Assembly: GCA_025362615.1 (NCBI GenBank)
Contig: JANYFQ010000444.1
Location: forward strand, 1-18,111
Reading direction: 5' to 3'
Source: Hymenobacter sp.
GTDB taxonomy: Bacteria; Bacteroidota; Bacteroidia; Cytophagales; Hymenobacteraceae
DNA length: 18,111 nucleotides
Below the pieces are notes generated by a model, which was not told the origin of the DNA, did no database searches, and saw nothing but the letters and a program-made list of their open reading frames with translations. The position numbers and the translations under genes are program-made. Shown here one piece after another: positions 1 through 7,964 of the stretch (the stretch's first letter is position 1; each line of letters begins with the position of its first letter).

Positions 1-216
1 GGGTAAAATCGCGGCGCTTGAGCAGAGAGAAGGGGTTTTGATAGCTCAGAAAGAATGGGCAAAACGGCCAGGGTTGGAGATTAGGCTTCCTTATCTCTCG
101 GCCAGGGCTTGGGGGAGCCGCGCCACGGTTCGGGCACGACCAGGGGCAAAGGTGTTCCACGATGAGTGCGTACCAACGTGAACTTGGGCCAGTGGGCCAA
201 AATGGGCAAACGGCCG

Positions 217-768
217 CTACCGGATAAGCGTGATAACGGTGAAGACAGCTAGGGCACCCAGCAAAATGGCTTTCAGCTTCGACGACTTGCGCTTGACCGG
301 GTTGCCGTCCACGACGTTGGTTTTGGCGTAGTTCACCGGAATGATTTTGGTGTCGGTGTTGGGGCCGCCGTGGCTTTCGTAGTTCAACAGCTTGAGGTCG
401 TCGGCTTTGAGGGGCCGGAAGTTTTTGTAGGTGGCCGGGTAGCCGGTTACGTCCACGGTGGTGGTGCCAAACCACCCGAAACTGCTGCTGATGTTGAAGC
501 GGGCTTCCACCAGTACGTCGGCGTTGGCATCTTTGGCGGCGGCGGCCACGGCGGCCGCTTTCCACGTGTCGATGCCCGCCACGGTGGACCCGCTCGCCGA
601 GCCGCGCACCCGCTCACCCTTGATGTCGAGGTCCACGAGCAGCGGGGCTTGCACGATGCCGGTGTCGTAGGTATCGAGGCGCTTCGAGGTCGAGGTGCGC
701 ACAACGGAACAACTGGCCAGCGTACCAATGGTGGCAGCCAACAGGCAAATTTTGGAGAGATTTGTCAT
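217..768 (-). CDS. small lipoprotein with C-terminal membrane segment, function unknown
   Basis: The 183-residue protein begins with a lipoprotein signal peptide: a Lys in the n-region, a hydrophobic core, and the lipobox LASC ending at Cys20. It is therefore probably a lipidated envelope protein. The middle (about 40-120) has an Ala/Asp-rich stretch (KAAAVAAAAKDANADVLVEARF) followed by FGWFGTTTVDVTGYPATY, which reads like a small beta-rich domain of the kind found in Bacteroidota envelope lipoproteins. A basic patch (KRKSSK) precedes a final hydrophobic segment (about 165-182), an unusual second membrane anchor for a lipoprotein. The ATG at 768 was chosen because the signal peptide follows at once. 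No family is recognised. Its upstream side faces a long gene-free stretch, so it is probably monocistronic. Confidence 0.75.
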   Translation of the reverse strand: MTNLSKICLLAATIGTLASCSVVRTSTSKRLDTYDTGIVQAPLLVDLDIKGERVRGSASGSTVAGIDTWKAAAVAAAAKDANADVLVEARFNISSSFGWFGTTTVDVTGYPATYKNFRPLKADDLKLLNYESHGGPNTDTKIIPVNYAKTNVVDGNPVKRKSSKLKAILLGALAVFTVITLIR

Positions 769-1072
769 TAAAAAAGTGTTTTTTAAGGTTTAAAAGGGGT
801 TTGAGAAGAAAGGCACGGGCAAAACCACAGCGGCAATGGCTGCTGCTCACGGGCGGGGGTGGTTGGGACGCGGTTGGCGGGGCACGCAACGAAGACACGG
901 CGAGCTGGTGCCCGCTGGTTGCAGCGAAACACCCCAATGCCTCAAGCCACGTCCGCGCAGCACCGGCTACCGGCTGAGCCGAAATAAGTAGTGGAAAAAA
1001 GGTGATGCGGGACGGACGATTTTAGGAGCATTAAAATCTTTCGCAAAGATGATGTGTCCGTCCGGTCGTTCA
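769..1072. other. gene-free stretch upstream of the lipoprotein gene
   Basis: About 300 bp with no convincing gene on either strand. Short open frames here have no recognisable domain and no ribosome-binding context. On the minus strand an ATCTTTG sequence near 1045-1052 resembles a Bacteroidota -7 box downstream of the paired inverted repeats at 1073-1162. This stretch could therefore be a long leader of the lipoprotein transcript. That is inference only. Confidence 0.4.
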
Positions 1073-1162
1073 CAATACCCAGAAGTAGGTATTTTTCTTA
1101 ACTCAAAAGCTGACTTGTACCAGCCTATTCTTATGCAATACCTACAACCAGGTATTTTTCTT
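1073..1162. promoter_or_regulatory. pair of operator-like inverted repeats (AATACC-N8-GGTATT)
   Basis: Two 27-bp units at 1073-1099 and 1136-1162 share the pattern CAATACC, eight variable bases, then AGGTATTTTTCTT overlapping the right half-site, and lie 63 bp apart. Each unit holds a 6-bp inverted repeat AATACC/GGTATT with an 8-base spacer. The arms are conserved while the spacers differ, as expected of two binding sites for a dimeric regulator. The likely target is transcription on the minus strand toward the lipoprotein gene. No regulator gene is visible nearby. Confidence 0.45.
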
Positions 1163-1205
1163 GAAAACGGCTTGTTCACCAAATGCTTCCGACCAGCTTT
1201 TTTTC

Positions 1206-1238
1206 ACAAAAAAGAGACGGCCCCACAGGGACCGTCTC
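1206..1238 (-). terminator. Rho-independent terminator downstream of thrB
   Basis: Read on the minus strand, a hairpin with arms GAGACGG and CCGTCTC (1214-1238), extended inward by GGG/CCC around a short loop, is followed directly by six T (1213-1208). It lies about 95 bp past the thrB stop codon. It probably ends the thrA-thrB transcript. Confidence 0.8.
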
Positions 1239-1299
1239 CGTAATTGAATAACCCCCAGTAGCCCGCCGCACCAGCGGCCTTAGCGCAGTTTTTTAAACG

Positions 1300-1323
1300 G
1301 TGTACGCGTTTTGTGTACCACCA
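1300..1323 (+). repeat. 24-bp repeat, copy 1 (second copy at 11291-11314)
   Basis: A 24-bp sequence containing GTGTACGCGTTTTGTGTACC is present here and, with one mismatch (G/A), at 11291-11314. The two copies also share a CTG three to five bases further on. The unit contains GTGTAC twice, 13 bp apart. This copy lies between the thrB stop codon and the operon terminator. Its function is unknown. Confidence 0.5.
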
Positions 1324-1333
1324 TACTGGTAGA

Positions 1334-2257
1334 TTACCCTTCCACCACCCGCGCCCCTTCGGCGGCCACTGGCCCGACGTGCAGGTTAAAGTCGATGCCC
1401 AACTCCTGAAACACGCTGCCCAGCGCCGCCGCTACGGCGTGGGCCGTGGCCTCGTCGGCGTTCAGCATAAACAGGCTGGGGCCGGAGCCGGAGATGCCGC
1501 CGCCCAGCGCCCCGGCGGCCAGGGCGCGGGCGCGGGCCTCGGCCAGCCCCGGGATAAGCGCGGCGCGGGCCGGCTCCACGATATAATCCTCCAGTGCCCT
1601 GCCAATCAATTCAAAATCATGCGTGAGCAGGCCCGCTACCAGCCCGCCTACGTTGGCCCACTGCCGCACGGCCAGTGCCAATGGCACGGTGGCAGGCAGC
1701 ACGGCCCGCGCATCGGCGGTGCGAACCGTAATTTGCGGATGCACCACGGCTACCCACAGCGGCGGCGGCAGCAGGGCCACGATGTCGAGCTTCGGCAGCA
1801 GCGCCCGCACGAGCGTAAAACCCCCAAAAATGGCTGGGGCCAGGTTGTCGGCGTGGCGGGCACCGGAGGCCAGGGCCTCGCCGGCCATCGCAAACTCCAC
1901 CAATTCCAGCTTGTTGAACCGGTTGTTCAGCAGTGCATTGGCCCCCACCACGGCCCCCGCCGCACTGGCCGAACTGCTGCCAATGCCGCTCCCCGGCCGA
2001 ATGCCTTTGGTGATTTCGACCTCAAAACCGACGGTTTCCGGCACGGCCGCCAGCAGGGCCAGCAGGGCCACCCCCGCCACGTTGCGGGCCGGGTCGGTGG
2101 GCAGGTCGTAGTCGTCCAGGTGGCGGATGACGAGGCCGGGCTGCGCCGTGCGCGTGAGGCGGATGATGTCGTAGGGTTGGCTCAGGGCCATGCCCAACAC
2201 ATCGAATCCACAGCCGAGGTTAGAGAGTGTAGCGGGGGAATGAACGGTGACGGTCAT
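1334..2257 (-). CDS. thrB: homoserine kinase
   Basis: This enzyme phosphorylates homoserine with ATP to O-phosphohomoserine, the penultimate step of threonine synthesis, in the cytoplasm. The 307-residue length fits the family. The N-terminus (SPATLSNLGCGFDVLGMAL) is the typical ThrB opening, and residues 87-101 (RPGSGIGSSSASAAG) are the GHMP-kinase ATP-binding motif. The start is the ATG at 2257. It lies downstream of thrA on the same strand, separated by 98 bp that are almost entirely a REP-doublet element, and it is followed by a terminator. Co-transcription with thrA is likely. No thrC follows before the terminator, so threonine synthase must be encoded elsewhere. Confidence 0.95.
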   Translation of the reverse strand: MTVTVHSPATLSNLGCGFDVLGMALSQPYDIIRLTRTAQPGLVIRHLDDYDLPTDPARNVAGVALLALLAAVPETVGFEVEITKGIRPGSGIGSSSASAAGAVVGANALLNNRFNKLELVEFAMAGEALASGARHADNLAPAIFGGFTLVRALLPKLDIVALLPPPLWVAVVHPQITVRTADARAVLPATVPLALAVRQWANVGGLVAGLLTHDFELIGRALEDYIVEPARAALIPGLAEARARALAAGALGGGISGSGPSLFMLNADEATAHAVAAALGSVFQELGIDFNLHVGPVAAEGARVVEG

Positions 2258-2267
2258 AGGGGTTGGG

Positions 2268-2358
2268 TAACGCGGGTTTTCAACCCGCGAGGCATGGGCT
2301 TAGGCGGTTCTTTTGAGATGCCTGGGGCAACTTAGGCGCGGGTTGAAAATCCGCGTTA
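2268..2358. repeat. REPIN-like element (REP doublet), copy 1
   Basis: The left arm (2268-2289, starting TAACGCGGGTTTTCAACC) and right arm (2337-2358) are 22-bp inverted repeats with one mismatch. Each arm is itself a hairpin (CGCGGGTT, 3-base loop, AACCCGCG), so the element is two REP units facing each other. An inner AGGCAT/ATGCCT pair could extend the fold. A longer copy with the same arms lies at 9894-10040. The right end supplies the restored thrA stop codon (2356-2358). Confidence 0.7.
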
Positions 2359-4811
2359 CACCCGAGCGGCCCGCATAATATCGGCGAAAACGCCGGCGGC
2401 CGTCACGTCGCCGCCCGCGCCGGCACCCTTCACCACGAGCGGCTGCTCGGGGTAGCGGTTGGTGCTGAACAGCACCACGTTGTCTTTGCCGCGCAGGTCG
2501 TACAGGTCGTGCCGGGGGCGATGCTTTGCAGGCCCACGGCGGCCTTGCCAGCGGCGTAGCGGGCTACGAATTTGAGCTTTTTGCCCTGGCCGGCCGCCGC
2601 GTCGAACAAGGCGCGGAAGTGCGATTCGTGCGCCAGCAGCTGAATGTAGAAGGCCTCGACATCGCCGGCGAGACAGGCTTCGGGCAGAAACCCGTCGATT
2701 TCCACGTCGGCCAGCTCCAGTACCTGCCCGGTTTCGCGGGCCAGGATGAGGATTTTACGGGCCACGTCGGAGCCGTTGAGGTCGAGGCGCGGGTCGGGCT
2801 CGGTGTAGCCTTCGGCCTGGGCCTGGCGCACGACTTCGGCAAAGGGCCGGGTGCCGTCGTAGTTGTTGAAGACGAAGTTGAGGGTGCCCGAGAGCACGGC
2901 TTCGAGGCGCTGCACCACGTCGCCGGTGCGGGCCAGGTCCGAAAGCGTGCTGAGGATGGGCAGGGCCGCGCCGACGTTGGTTTCGAACAAAAACGGGGCG
3001 TTGAACTCGCGGGCCAGGCTTTTGAGGCGGGCGTATTGGACGTAGTCGGCCGAGGCCGCCGCCTTGTTGCAGGCCACCACGGCAATGCTGCGGGCCAGCA
3101 GCGGCGCGTAGATGCGGGCCACTTCGGGGTTGGCCGTCACGTCCACGACCACCGAGTTGCGGAGGTTGCGGGCGATGACGTGTTGGGCGAACTCGTCAAG
3201 CCCCAGGGGCGGGGCGGCGGCCAGCGCGGCGGGCCAGTGAGCCAGGTCGAGGCCGTCGTCGGCCAGCGCCGCGTGCCGGCTTCTCACCACGGCCACCACC
3301 CGTACCTGCACCCCCAGGTGCTCACGCAGGTACGCCTGCTGCCGGGCCAGTTGGTCGAGCAGCTTGCCGCCCACGTTGCCGGCCCCCAACACGTACAGGT
3401 TCAGTTGCTTGTAGGTGGCTTCAAAAAAGGCTTCGTGCAAGGCATTAACGGCCTTGGGCACGTCGGCGGCCCGGATGACGGTCGAGATATTGCGCTCCGA
3501 AGCGCCCTGCGCGATGGCCCGGATGTTCACCCCGTTCTGCCCCAGCACCCCAAATAAGCGCCCGCTGATGCCGGGGTGGTCCTTCATATTGTCGCCGACC
3601 AGCGCCACGATGGCCAACTCCGGCTCGGGCCGCAGCGGCTCGATGCGGCCGGCCGCAATTTCGGCCGCAAACTCTTCATCCACCGTGGTTTGGGCCGCCG
3701 CCAAATCGGCCGCGCTCACGCCCACGCAAATCGAGTGTTCCGACGAGCTTTGGGTAATGAGTATCACGTTGATGCGCTCCCGCGCCAGGGCCGCAAACAG
3801 CCGTTTCGAGAAGCCCGGAATGCCGACCATGCCGCTGCCTTCGAGCGTGAGCAGCGCCAGATTGGCAATGCTGGAAATGCCGCGCACCACGGCCGCACTC
3901 GCGGGCGCTTCCACTTCCACCAGCGTACCGGGGTCGGCCGGGGCGAAGGTGTTTTTAATCCAAAGCGGAATACCGCACCGCATAACCGGCTGAATAGTCG
4001 GCGGATACAACACCTTCGCCCCGAAGTGCGACAGCTCCATCGCCTCCTCATAGCTAAGGTGGGCAATGGGGCGGGCGGCGGCCACGAGGCGCGGGTCGGC
4101 GGTCATCATCCCGCTCACATCGGTCCAGATTTCGAGCACGTTGGCCCCGAGCGCCGCCGCCAGCAGGGCCGCCGTGTAGTCGGAGCCGCCGCGCCCCAGC
4201 GTGGTGGTGTTGCCAGCCGCGTCGGCGGCGATGAAACCGGGCACCACCCACAGCGCGGCCGAGGTTTGCTGCTGAAAAGCCAGTACTTGCTGCTGCGTTG
4301 CGGCAACATCAACTTCCGCCGTACCGAAGCGCGAATTGGTGCGGATAAGCTGGCGGGCATCGGCCCAGACGACGGGCAGACCCTGCGCTCGCAACGCGCT
4401 GGCAATGAGCTGCGACGACAGCAATTCGCCCGCACTCATCAGCCTATCCAGCGTACGGGCCGATAGTTCGCCGAGGGCAAAAACGCCGTCCGTCAGCCGC
4501 TGCAACTCGGCAAATTGCGCTGCCATCGTGGCCGCTATCTCCTTCAGCGCGTCGTTTTGATTATCAGTCGATAACAGCTCGCTGGCGGCGGTTTGGTGGC
4601 GGGCCTCCAACTGTTGCAGCGCCGCGTGGTACGTGGCCTGCCCGGCGGCGGCGGCGCGGCCAGCGGCAATCAGCGCGTCGGTGGTGCCGCCCAGGGCCGA
4701 TACGACCAGCACGACCGGGCCGTTGTGGAGCGCCTGCGCGGCCAGCACACACACTTTGGCAATGTTGGGAGCGGTGGCGACGGACGTACCGCCAAATTTG
4801 AGAACCTGCAT
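2356..4811 (-). CDS. thrA: bifunctional aspartokinase / homoserine dehydrogenase, frameshifted near the C-terminus
   Basis: The enzyme phosphorylates aspartate and reduces aspartate semialdehyde to homoserine, the first and third steps of the threonine/methionine branch. KFGGTSVA near residue 4 is the aspartokinase signature, followed by two ACT-like regulatory regions (roughly 310-460). LGAGNVGGK near residue 474 is the homoserine dehydrogenase nucleotide-binding loop, and GTLNFVFNNYDG and DLNGSDVARK belong to its catalytic domain. The ATG at 4811 was preferred to one 15 codons upstream because MQVLKFGGTS is the canonical start. As given, the frame breaks near 2510-2515, giving a wrong tail that stops at 2430. 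One added base restores HDLYDLRGKDN...VVKGAGAGGDVTAAGVFADI and a stop at 2356-2358, for 818 residues, against 820 in E. coli ThrA. This is either a sequence error or a genuine mutation removing about 50 dehydrogenase residues. Confidence 0.92.
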
Positions 4812-4852
4812 GAGACGAGAAGCGTTTTGGGCACCAGGGCCGCTACGAAACT

Positions 4853-4883
4853 GCAAGCTACGGCCCGACCAGCGAGCTTACAA
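4853..4883 (-). promoter_or_regulatory. candidate thrA promoter
   Basis: On the minus strand TTG (4883-4881), 20 bases, then TAGCTTGC (4860-4853) approximates the Bacteroidota -33 TTG / -7 TAnnTTTG layout, with an imperfect -7 box, about 40 bp before the thrA ATG. No leader peptide or attenuator is evident in the short leader. Confidence 0.4.
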
Positions 4884-4968
4884 CGCCTGCTATCATGTTT
4901 GGGCGCGGGATTACGCAAACCCGTTTTTTGCCCGGCCGACGCCGAAAAGCCGCCCGACTGCGCCGCCG

Positions 4969-4976
4969 TACCTTTG
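4969..4976 (+). promoter_or_regulatory. prfA promoter -7 box (TACCTTTG)
   Basis: TACCTTTG is an exact match to the Bacteroidota -7 consensus TAnnTTTG, 23 bp before the prfA ATG, in the 188-bp divergent gap with thrA. No TTG is seen at the expected -33 spacing. Confidence 0.6.
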
Positions 4977-4999
4977 CGTTTTACAAGACTGCCTGACCC

Positions 5000-6073
5000 A
5001 TGCTCGATAAACTAGAAGCCATCCGCGAACGCTACGACACCGTGAACAACGAGCTGATGCAGCCCGATGTGATGTCGGACATCAAACGCTACAAGAGCCT
5101 CAACAAAGAATACAAAGACCTGGGCAAAATCGTGGTCGAGTACCGCGCTTACCAGAAGGTGCTCAGCAACATCGAGAACGCCCGCGAAGTCATTTCGACC
5201 GAGAAAGACCAGGACTTCCGCGAAATGGCCAAGCTGGAGCTCGACGAGCTGCTGCCCGAAGAAGAGCGCCTCGAAGAGTCCATCAAAAACCTGCTGCTGC
5301 CCAAAGACCCCAACGACTCGAAGGACGTGATTATGGAAATCCGGGCCGGGGCCGGGGGCGACGAAGCAGCCATCTTCGCCGGCGACTTGCAGCGGATGTA
5401 TATGCGCTTCGCCGAAAAGCAGAACTGGAAGATGGAACTCATTGACGCCATGGACGGTACGGCCGGCGGCTACAAGGAAATCATCGTGGCCGTGCGCGGC
5501 GAAGACGTGTACGGCAAGCTCAAGTTTGAGTCGGGCGTACACCGGGTGCAGCGGGTGCCGGCGACCGAAACCCAGGGCCGCATCCACACCAGCGTGGCTT
5601 CGATTGTCGTCATTCCCGAAGTCGAAGAGTTTGACATTGAGTTGAATATGGGAGACATCCGCAAGGATTATTTCTGCTCCAGCGGGCCGGGTGGGCAGTC
5701 GGTAAACACGACCTACTCGGCCGTGCGCCTGACGCACTTGCCCTCGGGCCTCGTGGCCCAGTGCCAGGACCAGAAATCGCAGCTCAAAAACTTCGATAAA
5801 GCCCTGGCCGTCTTGCGTTCCCGAGTCTATGACATGGAACTGGCCAAGAAGAATGAGGCCGATGGCCTGGTGCGGAAAAGTATGATTGGCGGCGGCGACC
5901 GCAGCGATAAAATCCGCACCTACAATTACCCGCAAGGCCGCGTGACCGACCACCGCATTGGCTACACCGTGTACAACCTGGCCAGCGTGATGGAAGGCAG
6001 CATTGACGATTTTGTGGAAAACCTGCGTTTGGCCGAAAGCGCCGAGCGGTTGCAGGAAGGGGTGACTAAATAG
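5000..6073 (+). CDS. prfA: peptide chain release factor 1 (RF1)
   Basis: RF1 recognises UAA and UAG stop codons on the ribosome and triggers hydrolysis of peptidyl-tRNA. The 357-residue length is normal. The codon-recognition tripeptide is PAT (187-189), the RF1-type PxT motif rather than the SPF of RF2. The catalytic GGQ is at 231-233 in SSGPGGQSVNTTYSA. The N-terminal coiled-coil region (about 1-100) and RAGAGGDEAAIF (115-126) are family-typical. The start is the ATG at 5000, closely preceded by a TACCTTTG promoter box. The stop is TAG, itself an RF1 codon, and its last base is the first base of the MITE-like element downstream. Confidence 0.97.
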   Translation: MLDKLEAIRERYDTVNNELMQPDVMSDIKRYKSLNKEYKDLGKIVVEYRAYQKVLSNIENAREVISTEKDQDFREMAKLELDELLPEEERLEESIKNLLLPKDPNDSKDVIMEIRAGAGGDEAAIFAGDLQRMYMRFAEKQNWKMELIDAMDGTAGGYKEIIVAVRGEDVYGKLKFESGVHRVQRVPATETQGRIHTSVASIVVIPEVEEFDIELNMGDIRKDYFCSSGPGGQSVNTTYSAVRLTHLPSGLVAQCQDQKSQLKNFDKALAVLRSRVYDMELAKKNEADGLVRKSMIGGGDRSDKIRTYNYPQGRVTDHRIGYTVYNLASVMEGSIDDFVENLRLAESAERLQEGVTK

Positions 6074-6312
6074 ACCGCCGATTCAAACGGATTTAACGGA
6101 TGAAACGGAGCGGCGCTGCCGCGCCTGAACACGCGTTAGGCGTGGCGGGCAGGTCCGCAATGCGGCGAAAAAGTGTCTAAACTAAATTTGGAATGGCTTA
6201 CCGTACCGCCGCGCCCGGCCCTAACCCCAACCCTAATCCTAACCTAAGTTGCGTAGGCAGGGGCGCAAGCCCCGCTCCGTTTCATCCGTTAAATTCGTTT
6301 GAATCGGCGGTC
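6073..6312. mobile_element. 240-bp MITE-like element with 41-bp terminal inverted repeats
   Basis: The arms at 6073-6113 (starting GACCGCCGATTCAAACGG) and 6272-6312 are inverted repeats identical at 40 of 41 positions. The roughly 160-bp interior encodes no transposase, and holds a CCCTAA-like tract and a GGGGC/GCCCC hairpin. No clear target-site duplication is seen. The left end overlaps the last base of the prfA stop codon. The right end lies inside the reading frame of the next lipoprotein. A TAAATTTG box (6183-6190) inside it resembles a -7 promoter element pointing to that gene. Confidence 0.7.
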
Positions 6313-7890
6313 CGGTCGGTAGTCGGTTATTCGCTGCTGCTGTTTATTGCGCTGAGCTGCTTTGCCACCCTGCTCTCCGGTTGCGAGCCGAAGGAAGACT
6401 TGGTGCAGACCAGCGGCCGGCTGGAGTTTGACACGGATAGCGTACTGTTCGACACCGTGTTTACAACTGTGCGGACGGTGACGAAGCGGCTGTGGGTGTA
6501 CAACCGCAACAGCGGCGCTGTACGGACCGACATTGCCCTGGCGGGGACGCAGAATGCCACGTATTCGCTCATCATCGACGGCGATGCGGGGCCGGGCAAA
6601 AGCAACGTCCTCATCCGGGGGCGCGACAGTTTGCAAGTGCTGGTGCGGGCCGTATTGGGCGATAACGGCACGGCCAGTCGGCCCAAGGAGTTTCTGGTGA
6701 CCGACCAGCTCAACTTCCTCACCAACGGCAACGCGCAGGATGTGAAGCTGGTAGCCTACGGCCAGAACGCCTATTTTCACCGGGCCGACATCATCCGCAC
6801 CAACACCGTGTGGGCGACCGACAAGCCGCACGTCATCATCAACAGCCCGTACACGCAGGGTAACAACACGTTTCCGGTGGGCGTGGCGGTGCTGGAACCC
6901 TTCACGCTCACCATTCCGGCCGGGGCGCGGGTGTACTGCCACAACGGGGCCACCATGCAAATTAATGGTACGCTGCTGATTAACCCCATTTTCAACACTT
7001 TGGCCGGCGACACCGTGAAGGCCAGTAACCGCAACCTCGTGCGCTTCCAGGGCGACCGCCTCGAAAGCGGTTTTGCCGACGTGCCGGGGCAGTGGGGCGG
7101 CATTTTTTTCACGGCCAGCAGCAAGAACAACGTGGTGCGCTATTGCGACATCAAAAACGCCAACTTCGGGCTGGAAATCGTCAACACTGACCTGCGCCAG
7201 GTACTGCCCGATTTGACGGTCAGCAACACCACCATTCGCAACATTTCGGGAGCCAACCCAGCCTTTGTGTCGGCGGGCGGACTGCCGGGCGGGCTGGTGA
7301 ACGTGGCGGGCATACTTACTGCAACCAACTGCTTGCTAACGAATTGTGGCGAGTACGCCGTGTTGGGCCTGGGTGGCGAAACAACCCTCAACTTCTGCAC
7401 CGTGGCCAACTACTTTTCGGGGCAGGCGCAACGGCAAACGCCGTCGGTGTTTTTCAGCAACGCCATCAGCACATCCGCTGGCCCCGCTACCAGGGTGCCG
7501 CTTAACGTAAAAGTGCTGAATTCCATCATCTGGGGCAACGCGGGCGTGGTGGATGAGCTGCTGTTTGAAAACTCCGACGACTACTACCCTACCGGAGCCA
7601 GCGGCGGCACGGCACAAGTACGCAACTCGGTGATTAGAAGCCGCGAGTATGCCGGCAATGCTGACGCGCCCGACAAGCCCGGCCTGGCGCGAGCGGCCTA
7701 CGGCAACTTCCTCAACCAGGACCCTAACTTTTTCCGCAGTCCCGAAAACGGTATCGGTGCCTTGGATTTCAGCCCCAAGTCGCCCTCGCCGGCCCTGCGC
7801 GGCAGCCTCGTTGGTTCCCTACTCCGTACGGACTTACGCAACCTGCCCCGCGCCACCAACCCCGAAATTGGGGCGCTGAAGCAGCGCTAA
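6193..7890 (+). CDS. right-handed beta-helix lipoprotein with an element-derived N-terminus
   Basis: A probable lipidated surface or periplasmic protein of unknown substrate. The lipobox LSGC ends at Cys64, after a normal hydrophobic stretch (about 46-60). Residues 75-190 form a beta-rich N-terminal domain. From about 200 onward the repeated short strands (RYCDIKNANFGLEIVN, SNTTIRNISG, ATNCLLTNCG, LNFCTVANYF, LNSIIWGNAG) look like parallel beta-helix rungs. The only ATG in frame before the signal is at 6193, inside the MITE-like element, so about 40 residues (including PNPNPNPN) come from the element. The native start was probably lost when the element inserted just upstream of RSVVGYSLLLF. 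Actual translation may begin elsewhere or not at all. The next gene, a glycosidase, is 74 bp downstream on the same strand, so co-expression is possible. Confidence 0.75.
   Translation: MAYRTAAPGPNPNPNPNLSCVGRGASPAPFHPLNSFESAVRSVVGYSLLLFIALSCFATLLSGCEPKEDLVQTSGRLEFDTDSVLFDTVFTTVRTVTKRLWVYNRNSGAVRTDIALAGTQNATYSLIIDGDAGPGKSNVLIRGRDSLQVLVRAVLGDNGTASRPKEFLVTDQLNFLTNGNAQDVKLVAYGQNAYFHRADIIRTNTVWATDKPHVIINSPYTQGNNTFPVGVAVLEPFTLTIPAGARVYCHNGATMQINGTLLINPIFNTLAGDTVKASNRNLVRFQGDRLESGFADVPGQWGGIFFTASSKNNVVRYCDIKNANFGLEIVNTDLRQVLPDLTVSNTTIRNISGANPAFVSAGGLPGGLVNVAGILTATNCLLTNCGEYAVLGLGGETTLNFCTVANYFSGQAQRQTPSVFFSNAISTSAGPATRVPLNVKVLNSIIWGNAGVVDELLFENSDDYYPTGASGGTAQVRNSVIRSREYAGNADAPDKPGLARAAYGNFLNQDPNFFRSPENGIGALDFSPKSPSPALRGSLVGSLLRTDLRNLPRATNPEIGALKQR
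6219..6248 (+). repeat. short CCCTAA-like tandem tract
   Basis: Five degenerate hexamers in a row (CCCTAA, CCCCAA, CCCTAA, TCCTAA, CCTAAG) lie inside the MITE-like element. In the overlapping reading frame they encode Pro-Asn repeats. They resemble telomeric repeats by composition only. Confidence 0.6.
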
Positions 7891-7925
7891 AGCCCCCCGA
7901 AGCGAGACAATACGCGCCGGTGCCG

Positions 7926-7933
7926 TTACTTTG
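7926..7933 (+). promoter_or_regulatory. weak -7 box candidate for the GH13 gene
   Basis: TTACTTTG matches the TAnnTTTG consensus at five of its six fixed positions and lies 31 bp before the chosen ATG. No -33 element is clear, so the gene may instead be read through from the upstream lipoprotein gene. Confidence 0.3.
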
Positions 7934-7964
7934 ACGCTCCGCTCAAGCTTTGCCCTTGCTTCGC

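Noticed and set aside
66..107. Hairpin (77-97) and repeated CGGCCAGGG at the left edge as a terminator
   Set aside because: The stem has a mismatch and no T-tract, and it lies over 100 bp from the lipoprotein stop codon.
967..1182. 71-codon minus-strand frame in the gene-free stretch
   Set aside because: It runs straight through both operator-like repeats and shows no domain, signal peptide or ribosome-binding context.
1313..2335. Long open frame on the plus strand antisense to thrB
   Set aside because: It mirrors the high-GC thrB codons, is rich in His, Gln, Arg and Gly with no domain, and thrB is certain.
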